Shown: in pieces, positions 9,092 to 17,295 of the stretch
Layout: each line of letters starts with the position of its first letter
How positions within the stretch are numbered: the first letter of the stretch is position 1
NCBI RefSeq assembly: GCF_036347055.1
Contig: NZ_CP108882.1
Coordinates: 6,622,001-6,686,000 of the forward strand
Direction: 5' to 3'
Source of the DNA: Streptomyces sp. NBC_00820
Lineage (GTDB): Bacteria; Actinomycetota; Actinomycetes; Streptomycetales; Streptomycetaceae
DNA: 64,000 nucleotides
Notes under the pieces: generated by a model
Database searches by the model: none
Seen by the model: only the letters and a program-made list of their open reading frames with translations
Told to the model about the DNA's origin: nothing
Translations under genes and position numbers: made by a program

Positions 9092-9128
9092 GCCGAGGCC
9101 GAGACCGAGGCCGAGACCGAGGCCGAGC
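9092..9128 (+). repeat. 12-bp tandem repeat (GAGGCCGAGACC x3)
   Basis: Three 12-bp units about 65-100 nt upstream of the MetF-like gene, within its likely leader. Function unknown. Confidence 0.75.
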
Positions 9129-9191
9129 CCGGAACCGGTGGTACCCGGTCGCGGCAGGTCACGGTAGTCGCAGGTCGCACGAGGAGCACGT

Positions 9192-10067
9192 TTGAACGCC
9201 GCCGTCATAGCCACGCCCGCGGTGGGCACCGCGCTGCTGGACGACTTCTCGCTGGAGATGACCGGCAAGGACATACCGAAGCTGGAGGAGGCCCACGCCG
9301 GCATCCCCCAGGGCACACGGATCAACGTCACCTTCCTCGCCGGCGAGGACCTCGGCATGCGGCTGGCCGCCGCCCGTGCGGTCAAGCGGCTCGGATTCGT
9401 GCCCGTGCCGCACATCTCCGCCCGCCGCCTGCCCTCCCGGGCCCACCTGGAGGAGTTCCTGTCCGGGCTCGCGGAGGACGGCACCGCCGAGAACGTGTTC
9501 GTGGTCGGCGGCGACCCGGCCCGCCCGGAGGGGCCGTACGAGGACGCCCTCTCCGTCATCCGTACCGGCCTCCTCCAGCACTACGGCGTCCGGCACATCG
9601 GCGTCAGCGGCTACCCGGAGGGCCACCCGGCCATCTCCGACAACACCCTGTGGTCGGCGCTCACCGACAAGTCGGCGGCCCTCGGCGCCGGACGGCTGGC
9701 CGGTGACGTGATCACCCAGTTCGGCTTCGACGCCGACCCGGTCCTCGGCTGGCTGGAGGCCGCCCGCGCCCGCGGGGTGCGCCTGCCGGTCCGCGTCGGC
9801 GTCCCGGGCCCGGCCGGAGTGCGCCGGCTGCTCGGCTACGCGACCCGCTTCGGCGTCGCCACCAGCGCCTCCGTCGCCCGCAAGTACGGCTTCTCGCTGA
9901 CCAACCTCGTGGGCACGACGGGCCCGGACCGCTTCCTGGACGCCCTCGCCGAGCGGTACGACCCCGGGCGGCACGGCATCGTGAAGGTGCACTTCTACAC
10001 CTTCGGCGGCCTGCGCACGACCTCCGAGTGGGTCGCCCGGTTCCGTGAGCGGGGACAGCTGGGCTGA
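9192..10067 (+). CDS. metF: Methylenetetrahydrofolate reductase-like protein
   Basis: A 291-residue TIM-barrel protein matching the MetF family that reduces 5,10-methylene-THF to 5-methyl-THF for methionine and methyl supply. Visible features are a FLAGED segment in place of the usual substrate-binding PPKT/TYR-like start, PHISAR, ENVFVVGGDP (the N-x3-x3-GGD pattern of MetF), GVSGYPEGHP and a DVITQFGFD strand. The start is a rare TTG, supported by GAGGAG 5 nt upstream and by homologous length. It stands alone, not with other folate genes, so it may be a paralogue rather than the main MetF. A direct repeat covers its stop codon. Confidence 0.8.
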   Translation: MNAAVIATPAVGTALLDDFSLEMTGKDIPKLEEAHAGIPQGTRINVTFLAGEDLGMRLAAARAVKRLGFVPVPHISARRLPSRAHLEEFLSGLAEDGTAENVFVVGGDPARPEGPYEDALSVIRTGLLQHYGVRHIGVSGYPEGHPAISDNTLWSALTDKSAALGAGRLAGDVITQFGFDADPVLGWLEAARARGVRLPVRVGVPGPAGVRRLLGYATRFGVATSASVARKYGFSLTNLVGTTGPDRFLDALAERYDPGRHGIVKVHFYTFGGLRTTSEWVARFRERGQLG

Positions 10068-10124
10068 GCGGCCGGGCCGAGCAGTGGGTCCGGGCAGCTG
10101 GGCCGAGCGGCCGGGCCGACCGGC
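10055..10124 (+). repeat. 42-bp direct repeat across the metF-like stop codon
   Basis: Two copies of a unit that begins CAGCTGGGCTGAGCGGCC (second copy with one change). The first copy includes the stop codon. The second lies in the spacer before the ada-alkA gene. Confidence 0.7.
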
Positions 10125-10201
10125 CAGGCTCGGGCCCGGGGCCCACCTACGTGTCGGATTCTCGCCAGCGCCGCACCCGTCCGGTGACCGATCCTGGACC
10201 C

Positions 10202-11773
10202 ATGGAGACAGGGAGCGCCCGAGCGGGCGGCCGGCGGAACACCCCGGGGAGCGGCCGGGGGAGCACCGCAGAGACCGGCACGCGCTTCGACCGGGAGCAC
10301 TGCGTACGCGCGGTGCAGTCCAAGGACGCGCGGTTCGACGGCTGGTTCTTCACGGCGGTCCTGACCACCCGCATCTACTGCCGGCCCAGCTGCCCGGTGG
10401 TGCCGCCCAAGCCGGAGAACATGACGTTCTACCCCAGCGCGGCCGCCTGCCAGCAGGCCGGATTCCGGGCCTGCAAGCGCTGCCGCCCGGACACCAGCCC
10501 CGGCTCCCCGGAGTGGAACCAGCGCGCCGACCTGGTCGCCCGCGCCATGCGGCTGATCGCCGACGGCGTCGTGGACCGCGAGGGAGTGCCCGGACTGGCC
10601 GCCCGGCTCGGCTACTCCACCCGGCAGGTGGAGCGCCAGCTGCTCGCCGAACTGGGCGCCGGACCGCTCGCCCTCGCCCGCGCCCAGCGCGCCCAGACCG
10701 CGCGGCTGCTGATCGAGACGACGCCCCTGCCGATGGCGGAGATCGCCTTCGCGGCCGGCTTCTCCTCCATCCGCACGTTCAACGACACGGTGCGCGAGAT
10801 CTTCGCCCTGACCCCGAGCGAACTGCGCGCACGCCTGCCGCGCACCAGCGCCCCGGCGGCGCCCGGCACCCTTGTGCTGCGGCTGCCCTTCCGCGCCCCG
10901 CTCAACCCCGGCAACCTCTTCGGTCACCTGGCCGCCACCGCCGTACCCGGAGTGGAGGAGTGGCGGGACGGCGCCTACCGGCGCACGCTCCGGCTGCCGT
11001 ACGGCCACGCGATCGTCGCCCTCGCCCCCCGCCCCGACCACATCGCCTGCCGCCTCACCCTCAGCGACCTGCGCGACCTGACCGTGGCCATCAGCCGCTG
11101 CCGCCGGATGCTCGACCTGGACGCCGACCCGGTCGCGGTCGACGACCGGCTGCGCGCCGACCCGCTGCTCGCCCCGCTGGTGGACAGGGCCCCGGGCCGA
11201 CGGGTGCCGCGCACGGTCGACGAGGCCGAGTTCGCCGTACGCGCCGTGCTCGGACAGCAGGTGTCCACGGCGGCCGCCCGCACCCACGCGGCCCGCCTGG
11301 TCACCGCCCACGGCAAACCGCTGGACGACCCCGAGGGCGGCCTCACCCACCTCTTCCCGTCCTCCGAGGCACTGGCCGCGGTGGACCCCGAGACGCTGGC
11401 GATGCCGCGCACCCGGCGTACCACCTTCGCTGGCCTCGTCGGCCAACTCGCGGACGGAACGCTCCACCTGGGCCCCGAGTCCGACTGGACCGAGGCCCGG
11501 ACCCGACTGCTCGCCCTGCCCGGCTTCGGCCCCTGGACGGTCGACGTCATCGCCATGCGCGCCCTCGGCGACCCCGACGCCTTCCTCCCCACCGACCTCG
11601 GCGTCCGCCGCGCCGCCCAGGAACTGGGCCTGCCCGCCACCCCGGCCGCGCTCACCGCCCGCGCCGAGATCTGGCGTCCCTGGCGCGCCTACGCCGTGCA
11701 GTACCTGTGGGCGACCGACAGCCACCCGATCAACTTCCTTCCAGGACAAGGCCCGTGCAAGGAAAACCAGTGA
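10202..11773 (+). CDS. alkA: Ada-AlkA fusion: methyl-phosphotriester sensor and 3-methyladenine glycosylase
   Basis: A 523-residue DNA alkylation-repair protein. The N-terminal Ada metal-binding domain has the four zinc cysteines C60, C64, C91 and C94 (YCRPSC and CKRC). An AraC-type helix-turn-helix region follows at about 110-205. The AlkA part starts at about 220, with the helix-hairpin-helix LPGFGPWTVDVIAMRALG (about 438-455) and the catalytic aspartate at about 465. It would sense methyl-phosphotriesters, act as an activator and excise alkylated bases. The ATG at 10202 is preferred, but an in-frame GTG at 10151 is possible. The GTGA overlap with ogt couples repair of bases and O6-alkylguanine. 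Confidence 0.92.
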   Translation: METGSARAGGRRNTPGSGRGSTAETGTRFDREHCVRAVQSKDARFDGWFFTAVLTTRIYCRPSCPVVPPKPENMTFYPSAAACQQAGFRACKRCRPDTSPGSPEWNQRADLVARAMRLIADGVVDREGVPGLAARLGYSTRQVERQLLAELGAGPLALARAQRAQTARLLIETTPLPMAEIAFAAGFSSIRTFNDTVREIFALTPSELRARLPRTSAPAAPGTLVLRLPFRAPLNPGNLFGHLAATAVPGVEEWRDGAYRRTLRLPYGHAIVALAPRPDHIACRLTLSDLRDLTVAISRCRRMLDLDADPVAVDDRLRADPLLAPLVDRAPGRRVPRTVDEAEFAVRAVLGQQVSTAAARTHAARLVTAHGKPLDDPEGGLTHLFPSSEALAAVDPETLAMPRTRRTTFAGLVGQLADGTLHLGPESDWTEARTRLLALPGFGPWTVDVIAMRALGDPDAFLPTDLGVRRAAQELGLPATPAALTARAEIWRPWRAYAVQYLWATDSHPINFLPGQGPCKENQ

Positions 11774-12258
11774 GACACCACACCGTGACCGACAGCCCGT
11801 ACGGCCCGCTCACCCTCGTCGCCGAGGACGAGGTGCTGTGCGGCCTGTACATGACCGACCAACGCCACCGCCCCGCCGAGGAGACCTTCGGCCCGCGCGA
11901 CGACTCCCTGCCCGCGTTCGCCGCGGCCGAGGAGCAGCTCAAGGCCTACTTCGCGGGCGAGTTGACCGAGTTCACGCTCGAACTCTCGCTCGGGGGAACG
12001 GAATTCCAGCGCAAGGTCTGGCATCAGCTCACCCTGATCCCCTACGGCGAGACCCGTACCTACGGCCAACTCGCCGACGAACTCGGCAACCCGGGCGCCT
12101 CCCGCGCGGTCGGCCTCGCCAACGGCCGCAACCCGATCGGCGTCATCGTCCCCTGCCACCGCGTGATCGGCTCCACCGGCAGTCTGACGGGCTACGGCGG
12201 CGGCCTGGACCGCAAGCGCCGACTGCTGGACTTCGAAAGGTCGGCGGCCCTCTTCTAG
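11770..12258 (+). CDS. ogt: Methylated-DNA-protein-cysteine methyltransferase
   Basis: A 162-residue suicide repair enzyme that removes alkyl groups from O6-alkylguanine. The acceptor cysteine C129 lies in the invariant IVPCHRVIG, and the helix-turn-helix part reads FQRKVWHQLTLIPYGETRTY. GTG start with AAGGAAA 6 nt upstream inside alkA, overlapping its stop by 4 nt. In E. coli Ada this activity is a domain of the same protein as the sensor. Here it is a separate cistron behind the Ada-AlkA fusion. The 3' end overlaps the sirtuin gene, which converges on it. Confidence 0.95.
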   Translation: MRHHTVTDSPYGPLTLVAEDEVLCGLYMTDQRHRPAEETFGPRDDSLPAFAAAEEQLKAYFAGELTEFTLELSLGGTEFQRKVWHQLTLIPYGETRTYGQLADELGNPGASRAVGLANGRNPIGVIVPCHRVIGSTGSLTGYGGGLDRKRRLLDFERSAALF

Positions 12259-12986
12259 GACCTGTCCGCCAGGTCGCGCAGCAGCGTGGGCAACGCCGTG
12301 CCGATGGGTTCGCGGATCACCTCGTCGGCGATCTCGTCGTACGGGGTCGGATCGGCGTTGACGATGACGAGGCGTGCGCCGTTGTCGGCGGCGACGCCCG
12401 CGAGGCCCGCGGCGGGCTGGACCTGGAGGCTGGAGCCGACGGCGATGAAGACGGTGCAGGCCTTGGTGATGGCGAGGGCGTCACCCAGGACGGCCGGATC
12501 GAGCCGCTGGCCGAACATGACGGTCGCCGACTTCAGGATGCCACCGCACTCCAGACAGGGCGGGTCCTCCTCGCCGGCCTCGACCCGGGCCAGCGCGTCC
12601 TCCATCGGGCCCCGGGCGTGGCACCGCGTGCACACGAACCGGCGCGCGGTGCCGTGCAGCTCCAGCACCTTGCGGGCCGGCATCCCGGCCAGCTGGTGCA
12701 GGCCGTCCACGTTCTGCGTGAGCACCCGTACCGGGATGCCGGACCTCTCCAGCTCGGCGACCGCCCGGTGTGCCGCGTTCGGCTCGGCCAGCAGGGCCCG
12801 GTTCTTCCGGCGCAGCTGCCACGACCTGCGCCGGATCTCCGGATCGTTCATGTAGTACTCGTACGTCACGAGCTTCTCGGCCTCGGGATCCGTCCGCCAC
12901 AGTCCGTTCGGGCCGCGGTAGTCGGGGATCCCGGAATCGGTGGAGACGCCCGCGCCACTGAGGATCGCGATGAGAGGCCTGTCCAT
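12255..12986 (-). CDS. cobB: NAD-dependent protein deacylase (sirtuin)
   Basis: A 243-residue Sir2 family enzyme that removes acyl groups from lysines with NAD. Motifs are GAGVSTDSGIPDYRG (11-25), TQNVDGLHQLAG (90-101), the catalytic His111 (LELHG), and the zinc site C119-x2-C122 ... C144-x2-C147. The late GSSLQVQPAAGL strand completes the NAD site. ATG start. It converges on ogt and the two share 4 nt at their stops. Sirtuins in actinobacteria often regulate acyl-CoA synthetases; no direct target is adjacent here. Confidence 0.94.
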   Translation of the reverse strand: MDRPLIAILSGAGVSTDSGIPDYRGPNGLWRTDPEAEKLVTYEYYMNDPEIRRRSWQLRRKNRALLAEPNAAHRAVAELERSGIPVRVLTQNVDGLHQLAGMPARKVLELHGTARRFVCTRCHARGPMEDALARVEAGEEDPPCLECGGILKSATVMFGQRLDPAVLGDALAITKACTVFIAVGSSLQVQPAAGLAGVAADNGARLVIVNADPTPYDEIADEVIREPIGTALPTLLRDLADRS

Positions 12987-13054
12987 GGGCCGAGGGTAGG
13001 ACGCACACCCATCCGGGGCGAACGGATATCCGGCGCGGCCCCGGGGGCAGGGTC

Positions 13055-13726
13055 CTACTGCTTGCCGGTGCCGACGGGGTCCACCGTGACGCCGCCGGTG
13101 GCGTCGGTGCTGACCGGGAGGCTGAAACTGACCGGCAGGGTCTTGGAGTGGGTCTCGCCGGGCGGCGTCACGACGAGGGCGTTCACGGCCAGGCCACTGC
13201 CACCGCTGTTGTTCGGCGGGTAGTGGAGGGTGAAGCGGGTCGCCTCGCCCGGACGGACGGCGACGGCCGGGGCGGCGAGCTTGCTGCGCCCGGCGCTGAG
13301 GGCGTCGGAGCTGCCCGGGGACTTGAGATCGACGCCGGGGAAGCCCTTGAGGGAGCAGGCGTCGCCGCCGGTGTTCTTGAAGCTGACCACGATCTCGCCC
13401 TCGGCCATCCCGTGGGCGAGGCCGAACTCGAGGTCCGCCGTCTTGCAGAGGCCGGTGGTGACCTGCCCGCCGCCGCTGCCCGGGGCGGGGTCCGTAGGGG
13501 CCGTCGAGCCGCTGGTGCCCGTGGCGTTCGCGCCGGAGGTGCTGCTGCCGCCGGAGGCCGAGGACGAGGACGTGGACGTGGACGAAGACGAGGCGGAGGA
13601 GGCGGACGAAGAGGACCCGGAGTCGTTCGTGCTCGCGGCGGAGTCGTCACTTCCCTGGCAGGCGGTGAGCGAGAGGCCCGCGGCGAGGGCCACGGCGGCG
13701 AGGGTGAGGTGCCTGGCGCGCGTCAT
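13055..13726 (-). CDS. DUF4232-type secreted lipoprotein
   Basis: A 223-residue predicted lipoprotein. The signal peptide ends in the lipobox LTAC with C23 as the lipidated residue. A Ser/Thr/Gly/Ala-rich linker (about 24-90) follows, then a C-terminal DUF4232-like beta domain (about 95-215) that contains two cysteines and the phrases GDACSLKGFPGVDL and TLHYPPNNS. The family sits on the outer face of the membrane; its biochemical role is unknown. I chose the ATG at 13726 because it starts exactly at the signal peptide and has AAAGGA upstream; the frame is open further. A possible extracytoplasmic sigma-factor promoter lies about 60-90 nt upstream. Confidence 0.88.
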   Translation of the reverse strand: MTRARHLTLAAVALAAGLSLTACQGSDDSAASTNDSGSSSSASSASSSSTSTSSSSASGGSSTSGANATGTSGSTAPTDPAPGSGGGQVTTGLCKTADLEFGLAHGMAEGEIVVSFKNTGGDACSLKGFPGVDLKSPGSSDALSAGRSKLAAPAVAVRPGEATRFTLHYPPNNSGGSGLAVNALVVTPPGETHSKTLPVSFSLPVSTDATGGVTVDPVGTGKQ

Positions 13727-14144
13727 TTCTTTACGTCCTTTGCGGTCCGTGCCGTTTGCCCGGCACGAGCGAGCGTTACTGATCATCAAGACCCGCTCGG
13801 CCCGAGGAACGTTCCCCCCGCCCGCCTCCCCGTACATGCCTGTTACACGCGACTACGCGAGTGAGCCGGCGTCACCGCCGGGCGCGCACCCCTGCGAGTC
13901 CGACCCCGAACCCCTGCCGCGCACCGCTGTCGGGCCCGGGAAACGGGCCCGAACGCCCTGTCCGGCGCCCGCGCCGACGCACTGCTCCGCACGCACGGCC
14001 ACCGGTTTCCGCGGCCTTCGCCGCGAGTCGCCGTGAGCCGCCCCGGCCACCGACCGCTGGGACAGACATGTGACCGGCCGGCCATTGAAGATCATCGGCA
14101 ACACAGTCTCTTCACGCGTGCAACACCTCACCCGCTCGCCCTCC
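13727..14144. other. Intergenic stretch without a gene
   Basis: 418 nt between the lipoprotein start and the end of the NUDIX gene. It holds the candidate sigma-E-type promoter at 13786-13815 and otherwise GC-rich sequence. I see no convincing small ORF. Confidence 0.6.
13786..13815 (-). promoter_or_regulatory. Candidate sigma-E (ECF)-type promoter of the lipoprotein
   Basis: On the minus strand GGAAC (13815-13811) is followed by a 19-nt spacer and TCTTGA (13791-13786). This resembles the GGAAC-N18/19-TCTNAC pattern known for Streptomyces cell-envelope sigma-E targets. The start would give a leader of about 50 nt. The GGAAC box is half of a perfect palindrome GGAACGTTCC. Confidence 0.4.
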
Positions 14145-14639
14145 TCAGGCCACGCGGTGGCCGTTCTCCAGTTCCGCCGTGTCCGAGCCGTCGGCCAGGA
14201 TGTCCAGGGCCGTCAGGACGCGGCGGCCGGTGGCGCCGGGGAGGTGGGCGGCGATCTCCTCGCGGGGCACCAGACGCCAGGAGAGGAGCTCCTCCTCCTG
14301 CAGACGGATCGACTTCAGGTCCGCCTCGCCGAGAACCCCGCCGTCGTAGAGGTAGAACACCACCGGCGGGCGGGACGTGCCCGGGACCCAGTCCACCGCG
14401 AGGAGCCGGCCGAGGTCGCGGTCCAGGCCGATCTCCTCCAGCGTCTCGCGGCGCGCACCCTGCCGGGGCGTCTCGCCGTCGTCCGACTCGATGGTGCCGC
14501 CCGGAAGCGCCCAGCCCTCCCGGTAGTTGGGCTCGACCAGCAGGATCCGCCCCTCGGCGTCGCGGAACAGGGCGGCGGCGCCGGCGAGGACGCGAGGCAG
14601 GCTCGCGATGTACGCGGCGAAGTCTTCGGTGGTGGTCAT
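14145..14639 (-). CDS. NUDIX hydrolase
   Basis: A 164-residue protein with a Nudix box at about 47-71 (GGTIESDDGE then REULEEIG-type RETLEEIGL). The first half of the box carries two more residues than the classical G-x5-E spacing. This variant is common in actinobacterial Nudix proteins. The ATG at 14639 begins with MTTTEDFAAY. No clear ribosome site precedes it, but the gene lies 28 nt after the ADP-ribosylglycohydrolase stop in the same direction, which suggests coupling. A pair of Nudix and ADP-ribosylglycohydrolase would fit turnover of ADP-ribose-type molecules, though that is inference. Confidence 0.9.
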   Translation of the reverse strand: MTTTEDFAAYIASLPRVLAGAAALFRDAEGRILLVEPNYREGWALPGGTIESDDGETPRQGARRETLEEIGLDRDLGRLLAVDWVPGTSRPPVVFYLYDGGVLGEADLKSIRLQEEELLSWRLVPREEIAAHLPGATGRRVLTALDILADGSDTAELENGHRVA

Positions 14640-14667
14640 CCAGGAAGGGTAACCAGCCCACGCGGGG

Positions 14668-15741
14668 TCACGGTCCCGCCGTCGCCAGGCGCAGGGTGCG
14701 TTCGGCCAGCGCACTGATCCGTACGCCGTCGAAACCGCACACCGCGCTGCGCACCGTGTCCTGGAGCGGGTCCTTCCACTGGGCCGGGACGGCCGCCGCC
14801 CCGGTGCGCACCCCGGCGAACGAGCCCGCCGTCGCCCCGTTGGAGTCGGTGTCCAGTCCGCCGCGCACGGTGAGCCCGACGGTCCGGGTGAAGTCGTCGT
14901 TGCCGTACAGCAGGCCGGCGGTGAGGACGGCCGCGTTGGGCACCGCGTGGATCCAGCCGAGGCCGGCCGTCTCCTCGGACACGGTCGCCAGGGTCTGCTC
15001 CCAGGACAGTCCGGCCTCGTGCAGGGACATCACCCGGCGCACGGTGCGGGACAGCCGGCTGCCCGGCGGGATCACGGTGAGGGCCGTGCGCAGCGCGTCC
15101 CGCACGCTCGGCGCGGTGAACGCCGCCGAGATCAGCGCGGCCGCCCACATCGCGGCGTACACGCCGTTGCCCGTGTGCGACAGCACCGCGTCCCGGCGGG
15201 CCAGCGAGGCGGCGCGGGGCGGGTCGCCCGGGCACGTCCAGGCGTAGACGTCGACGCGGATCAGGGCGCCGATCCAGTCCTGGTAGGGGTTGTCGTACGT
15301 CGCCGTCAGCGGCGGCTTCAGACCGTTCGCGAGGTTGCGGTACGCCGCCCGTTCCGCGGTGAACGTCTGCAGGTACGGCAGCCTGAGCAGCCACAGCTCG
15401 CCGACCTGCTCGGTGCTGAAGCCGAAGCCGTGGGTCTCCAGCAGGTCCAGGGCGAGGATCGCGTAGTCGACGTCGTCGTCCCGGCAGCTGCCGTGGACAC
15501 GGCCGCGCACGCACTGACGCCACTCCGGGCGAAGGACGGCGGTGTCGGCCGCGTCGGCGGGCTCCGGCAGGTAGTCGGTGAGCGGGAGGGCGCCGGCCCG
15601 CCGCAGGTAGCGGTCGATGCGCTCGCGCGTCCATACGTCACCTCGCTCGACCGGTTTGCCGAGCATGTTGCCGGCGATCCGGCCGAGCCAGCCGCCGTGG
15701 ACGCGGTCGGCGAGGTCGGGCACGGTGCCGTGGTCGTTCAT
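14668..15741 (-). CDS. ADP-ribosylglycohydrolase family protein
   Basis: A 357-residue protein of the DraG/ARH family, which cleaves N- or O-glycosidic bonds of ADP-ribosylated proteins or small molecules using two metal ions. Family marks are GGWLGRIAGNMLGKPVE near the N-terminus, the acidic DDDVDYAILALDLLE stretch (about 88-102), the central HTGNGVYAAMW and the metal-binding GGLDTDSNGATAGS (about 291-304). ATG start with GGGG/GGCAGG upstream. Two-gene unit with the downstream Nudix gene. Substrate unknown. Confidence 0.9.
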   Translation of the reverse strand: MNDHGTVPDLADRVHGGWLGRIAGNMLGKPVERGDVWTRERIDRYLRRAGALPLTDYLPEPADAADTAVLRPEWRQCVRGRVHGSCRDDDVDYAILALDLLETHGFGFSTEQVGELWLLRLPYLQTFTAERAAYRNLANGLKPPLTATYDNPYQDWIGALIRVDVYAWTCPGDPPRAASLARRDAVLSHTGNGVYAAMWAAALISAAFTAPSVRDALRTALTVIPPGSRLSRTVRRVMSLHEAGLSWEQTLATVSEETAGLGWIHAVPNAAVLTAGLLYGNDDFTRTVGLTVRGGLDTDSNGATAGSFAGVRTGAAAVPAQWKDPLQDTVRSAVCGFDGVRISALAERTLRLATAGP

Positions 15742-15907
15742 ACCTGCCGTCTACCCCTCTGCCCGCTTTCCAGTGGGGTCGCCCACCTCCCGTGAGCTGG
15801 GGTTTCCCGGGCCGGGCGGGGCATGACCGCGGCCGTGAGGTGGCGTTATGGTCGCAGCGGCGTGACCGGCCCCCGGTGCGGGGCCCGCAGAGCAAGGGGA
15901 AGACAAA

Positions 15908-17059
15908 GTGGCGGACGCAAGCGGGAACGAGCCCCGTCGGGTACTCATCGCCGCGGACAAGTTCAAGGGCTCACTGACGGCCGCGCAGGTCGCCGAGCGT
16001 GTGACGGCCGGGCTGCGCCGGGTCGTGCCCTCGGTCGAGGTCGAGGCGCTGCCCGTGGCCGACGGCGGCGACGGGACCGTGGACGCGGCGGTGGCGGCGG
16101 GCTTCGAGCGCCGCGAGGTGCGGGTCGCCGGGCCGCTGGGGCAGGAGGTCACGGCGGCGTTCGCACTGCGCGGTGACACGGCGGTGGTGGAGATGGCCGA
16201 GGCGAGCGGGTTGCAGCGGCTGCCGGCCGGTGTCCTCGCGCCGCTCACGGCGTCGACGTACGGCTCCGGGGAGCTGCTGCGGGCCGCGCTGGACGCGGGG
16301 GCGCGCACGATCGTGTTCGGCGTCGGCGGGAGCGCGACGACGGACGGCGGGGCCGGGATGCTGGCGGCGCTGGGCGCGCGGTTCCTGGACGCGGACGGGG
16401 AGCCGGTGCCGCCGGGCGGCGGGGGCCTCGCGCGTCTCGCGCGCGCCGACCTGTCCGGGCTCGATGCGCGGCTGTCCTCGGTGGAGCTGGTCCTCGCGAG
16501 CGACGTCGACAATCCGCTGTCCGGGCCGAAGGGGGCGCCCGCGGTGTACGGGCCGCAGAAGGGGGCTTCGGCGCAGGACGTCGCGGTCCTGGACGCCGCG
16601 CTGGCCCGCTTCGCGAAGGTGCTGGAGGCCGAGGTGGGGGCGCGGGCCGGGGAGTACGCGGTGGCGCCCGGCGCGGGGGCTGCGGGCGGTGTCGGGTACG
16701 GCGCGCTGCTGCTGGGGGCGCGGTTTTGTCCCGGGATCGAGGTGATGCTGGAGGTGCTCGGGTTCGCGGCGGCGCTGGAGCGGGCGGATCTGGTGATCAC
16801 GGGGGAGGGGTCGCTGGACGAGCAGACGCTGCACGGGAAGGCGCCGGCGGGGGTCGCCGCGGCGGCTCGGGCGGCCGGCAAGGAGGTCGTGGCGGTGTGC
16901 GGGAGGCTCGCGCTGGAGTCCGGGGTGCTTCAGCGAGCCGGGATTCGTGCGGCTTACCCGTTGACCTCCGTCGAGCCCGACGTCTCCCGCTGCATCACGG
17001 ACGCGGGGCCGCTGCTGGAACGCCTCGCCGCCCGGATCGCTGAGGACTGTTTGCGTTGA
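15908..17059 (+). CDS. glxK: Glycerate kinase
   Basis: A 383-residue glycerate 2-kinase (GlxK/GarK type) that phosphorylates D-glycerate to 2-phosphoglycerate. Hallmarks are the start VLIAADKFKGSLTA, PVADGGDGTVDA (about 49-60), FGVGGSATTDGGAGM (about 138-152), ASDVDNPLSGPKGA, and the late ITGEGSLDEQTLHGKAPAG. GTG start with AGGGGA 7 nt upstream. It could feed glyoxylate-derived glycerate into glycolysis. That is interesting next to an ethylmalonyl-CoA pathway, which releases or consumes glyoxylate, but no link beyond proximity is seen. It is followed by a strong shared terminator. Confidence 0.94.
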   Translation: MADASGNEPRRVLIAADKFKGSLTAAQVAERVTAGLRRVVPSVEVEALPVADGGDGTVDAAVAAGFERREVRVAGPLGQEVTAAFALRGDTAVVEMAEASGLQRLPAGVLAPLTASTYGSGELLRAALDAGARTIVFGVGGSATTDGGAGMLAALGARFLDADGEPVPPGGGGLARLARADLSGLDARLSSVELVLASDVDNPLSGPKGAPAVYGPQKGASAQDVAVLDAALARFAKVLEAEVGARAGEYAVAPGAGAAGGVGYGALLLGARFCPGIEVMLEVLGFAAALERADLVITGEGSLDEQTLHGKAPAGVAAAARAAGKEVVAVCGRLALESGVLQRAGIRAAYPLTSVEPDVSRCITDAGPLLERLAARIAEDCLR

Positions 17060-17073
17060 GGTCCCTGGGGGCG

Positions 17074-17189
17074 CCGCCCCCAGACCCCCGGCCTATGCCC
17101 ACCCACCACCCGACTCGGTAAGTCGAATGGGGACCCATCCAGCCAACTGGGACGGGCGGCTGGATGGGCAAACAGGGGTCTGGGGGCGG
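17074..17189. repeat. Nested inverted repeat (15-bp outer, 11-bp inner arms)
   Basis: Outer arms CCGCCCCCAGACCCC (17074-17088) and its exact complement (17175-17189) enclose a second perfect pair CCCATCCAGCC (17134-17144) / GGCTGGATGGG (17158-17168) and a 6-bp pair TGCCCA/TGGGCA (17096-17101, 17165-17170). It can extrude as a compound cruciform or fold as RNA between glxK and pssA, upstream of the dedicated terminator. Confidence 0.75.
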
Positions 17190-17244
17190 AGCCCTCAGGG
17201 GGCACGCCGTCACCGGGTGCCGGCACAGACGGCACAGACAGCGA

Positions 17245-17277
17245 AGGGCCCCGGACCTTACTCAGGTCCGGGGCCCT
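17245..17277. terminator. Bidirectional hairpin terminator between glxK and pssA
   Basis: Perfect 14-bp stem AGGGCCCCGGACCT / AGGTCCGGGGCCCT with a TACTC loop, between two convergent genes. No U-tract, as usual in Streptomyces. Confidence 0.8.
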
Positions 17278-17295
17278 CACAGCGGAGCGCGGGGG

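Noticed and set aside
10045..11769. Upstream extension of the ogt frame through alkA
   Set aside because: Shadow frame of alkA; the GTG at 11770 with AAGGAAA fits the Ogt length.
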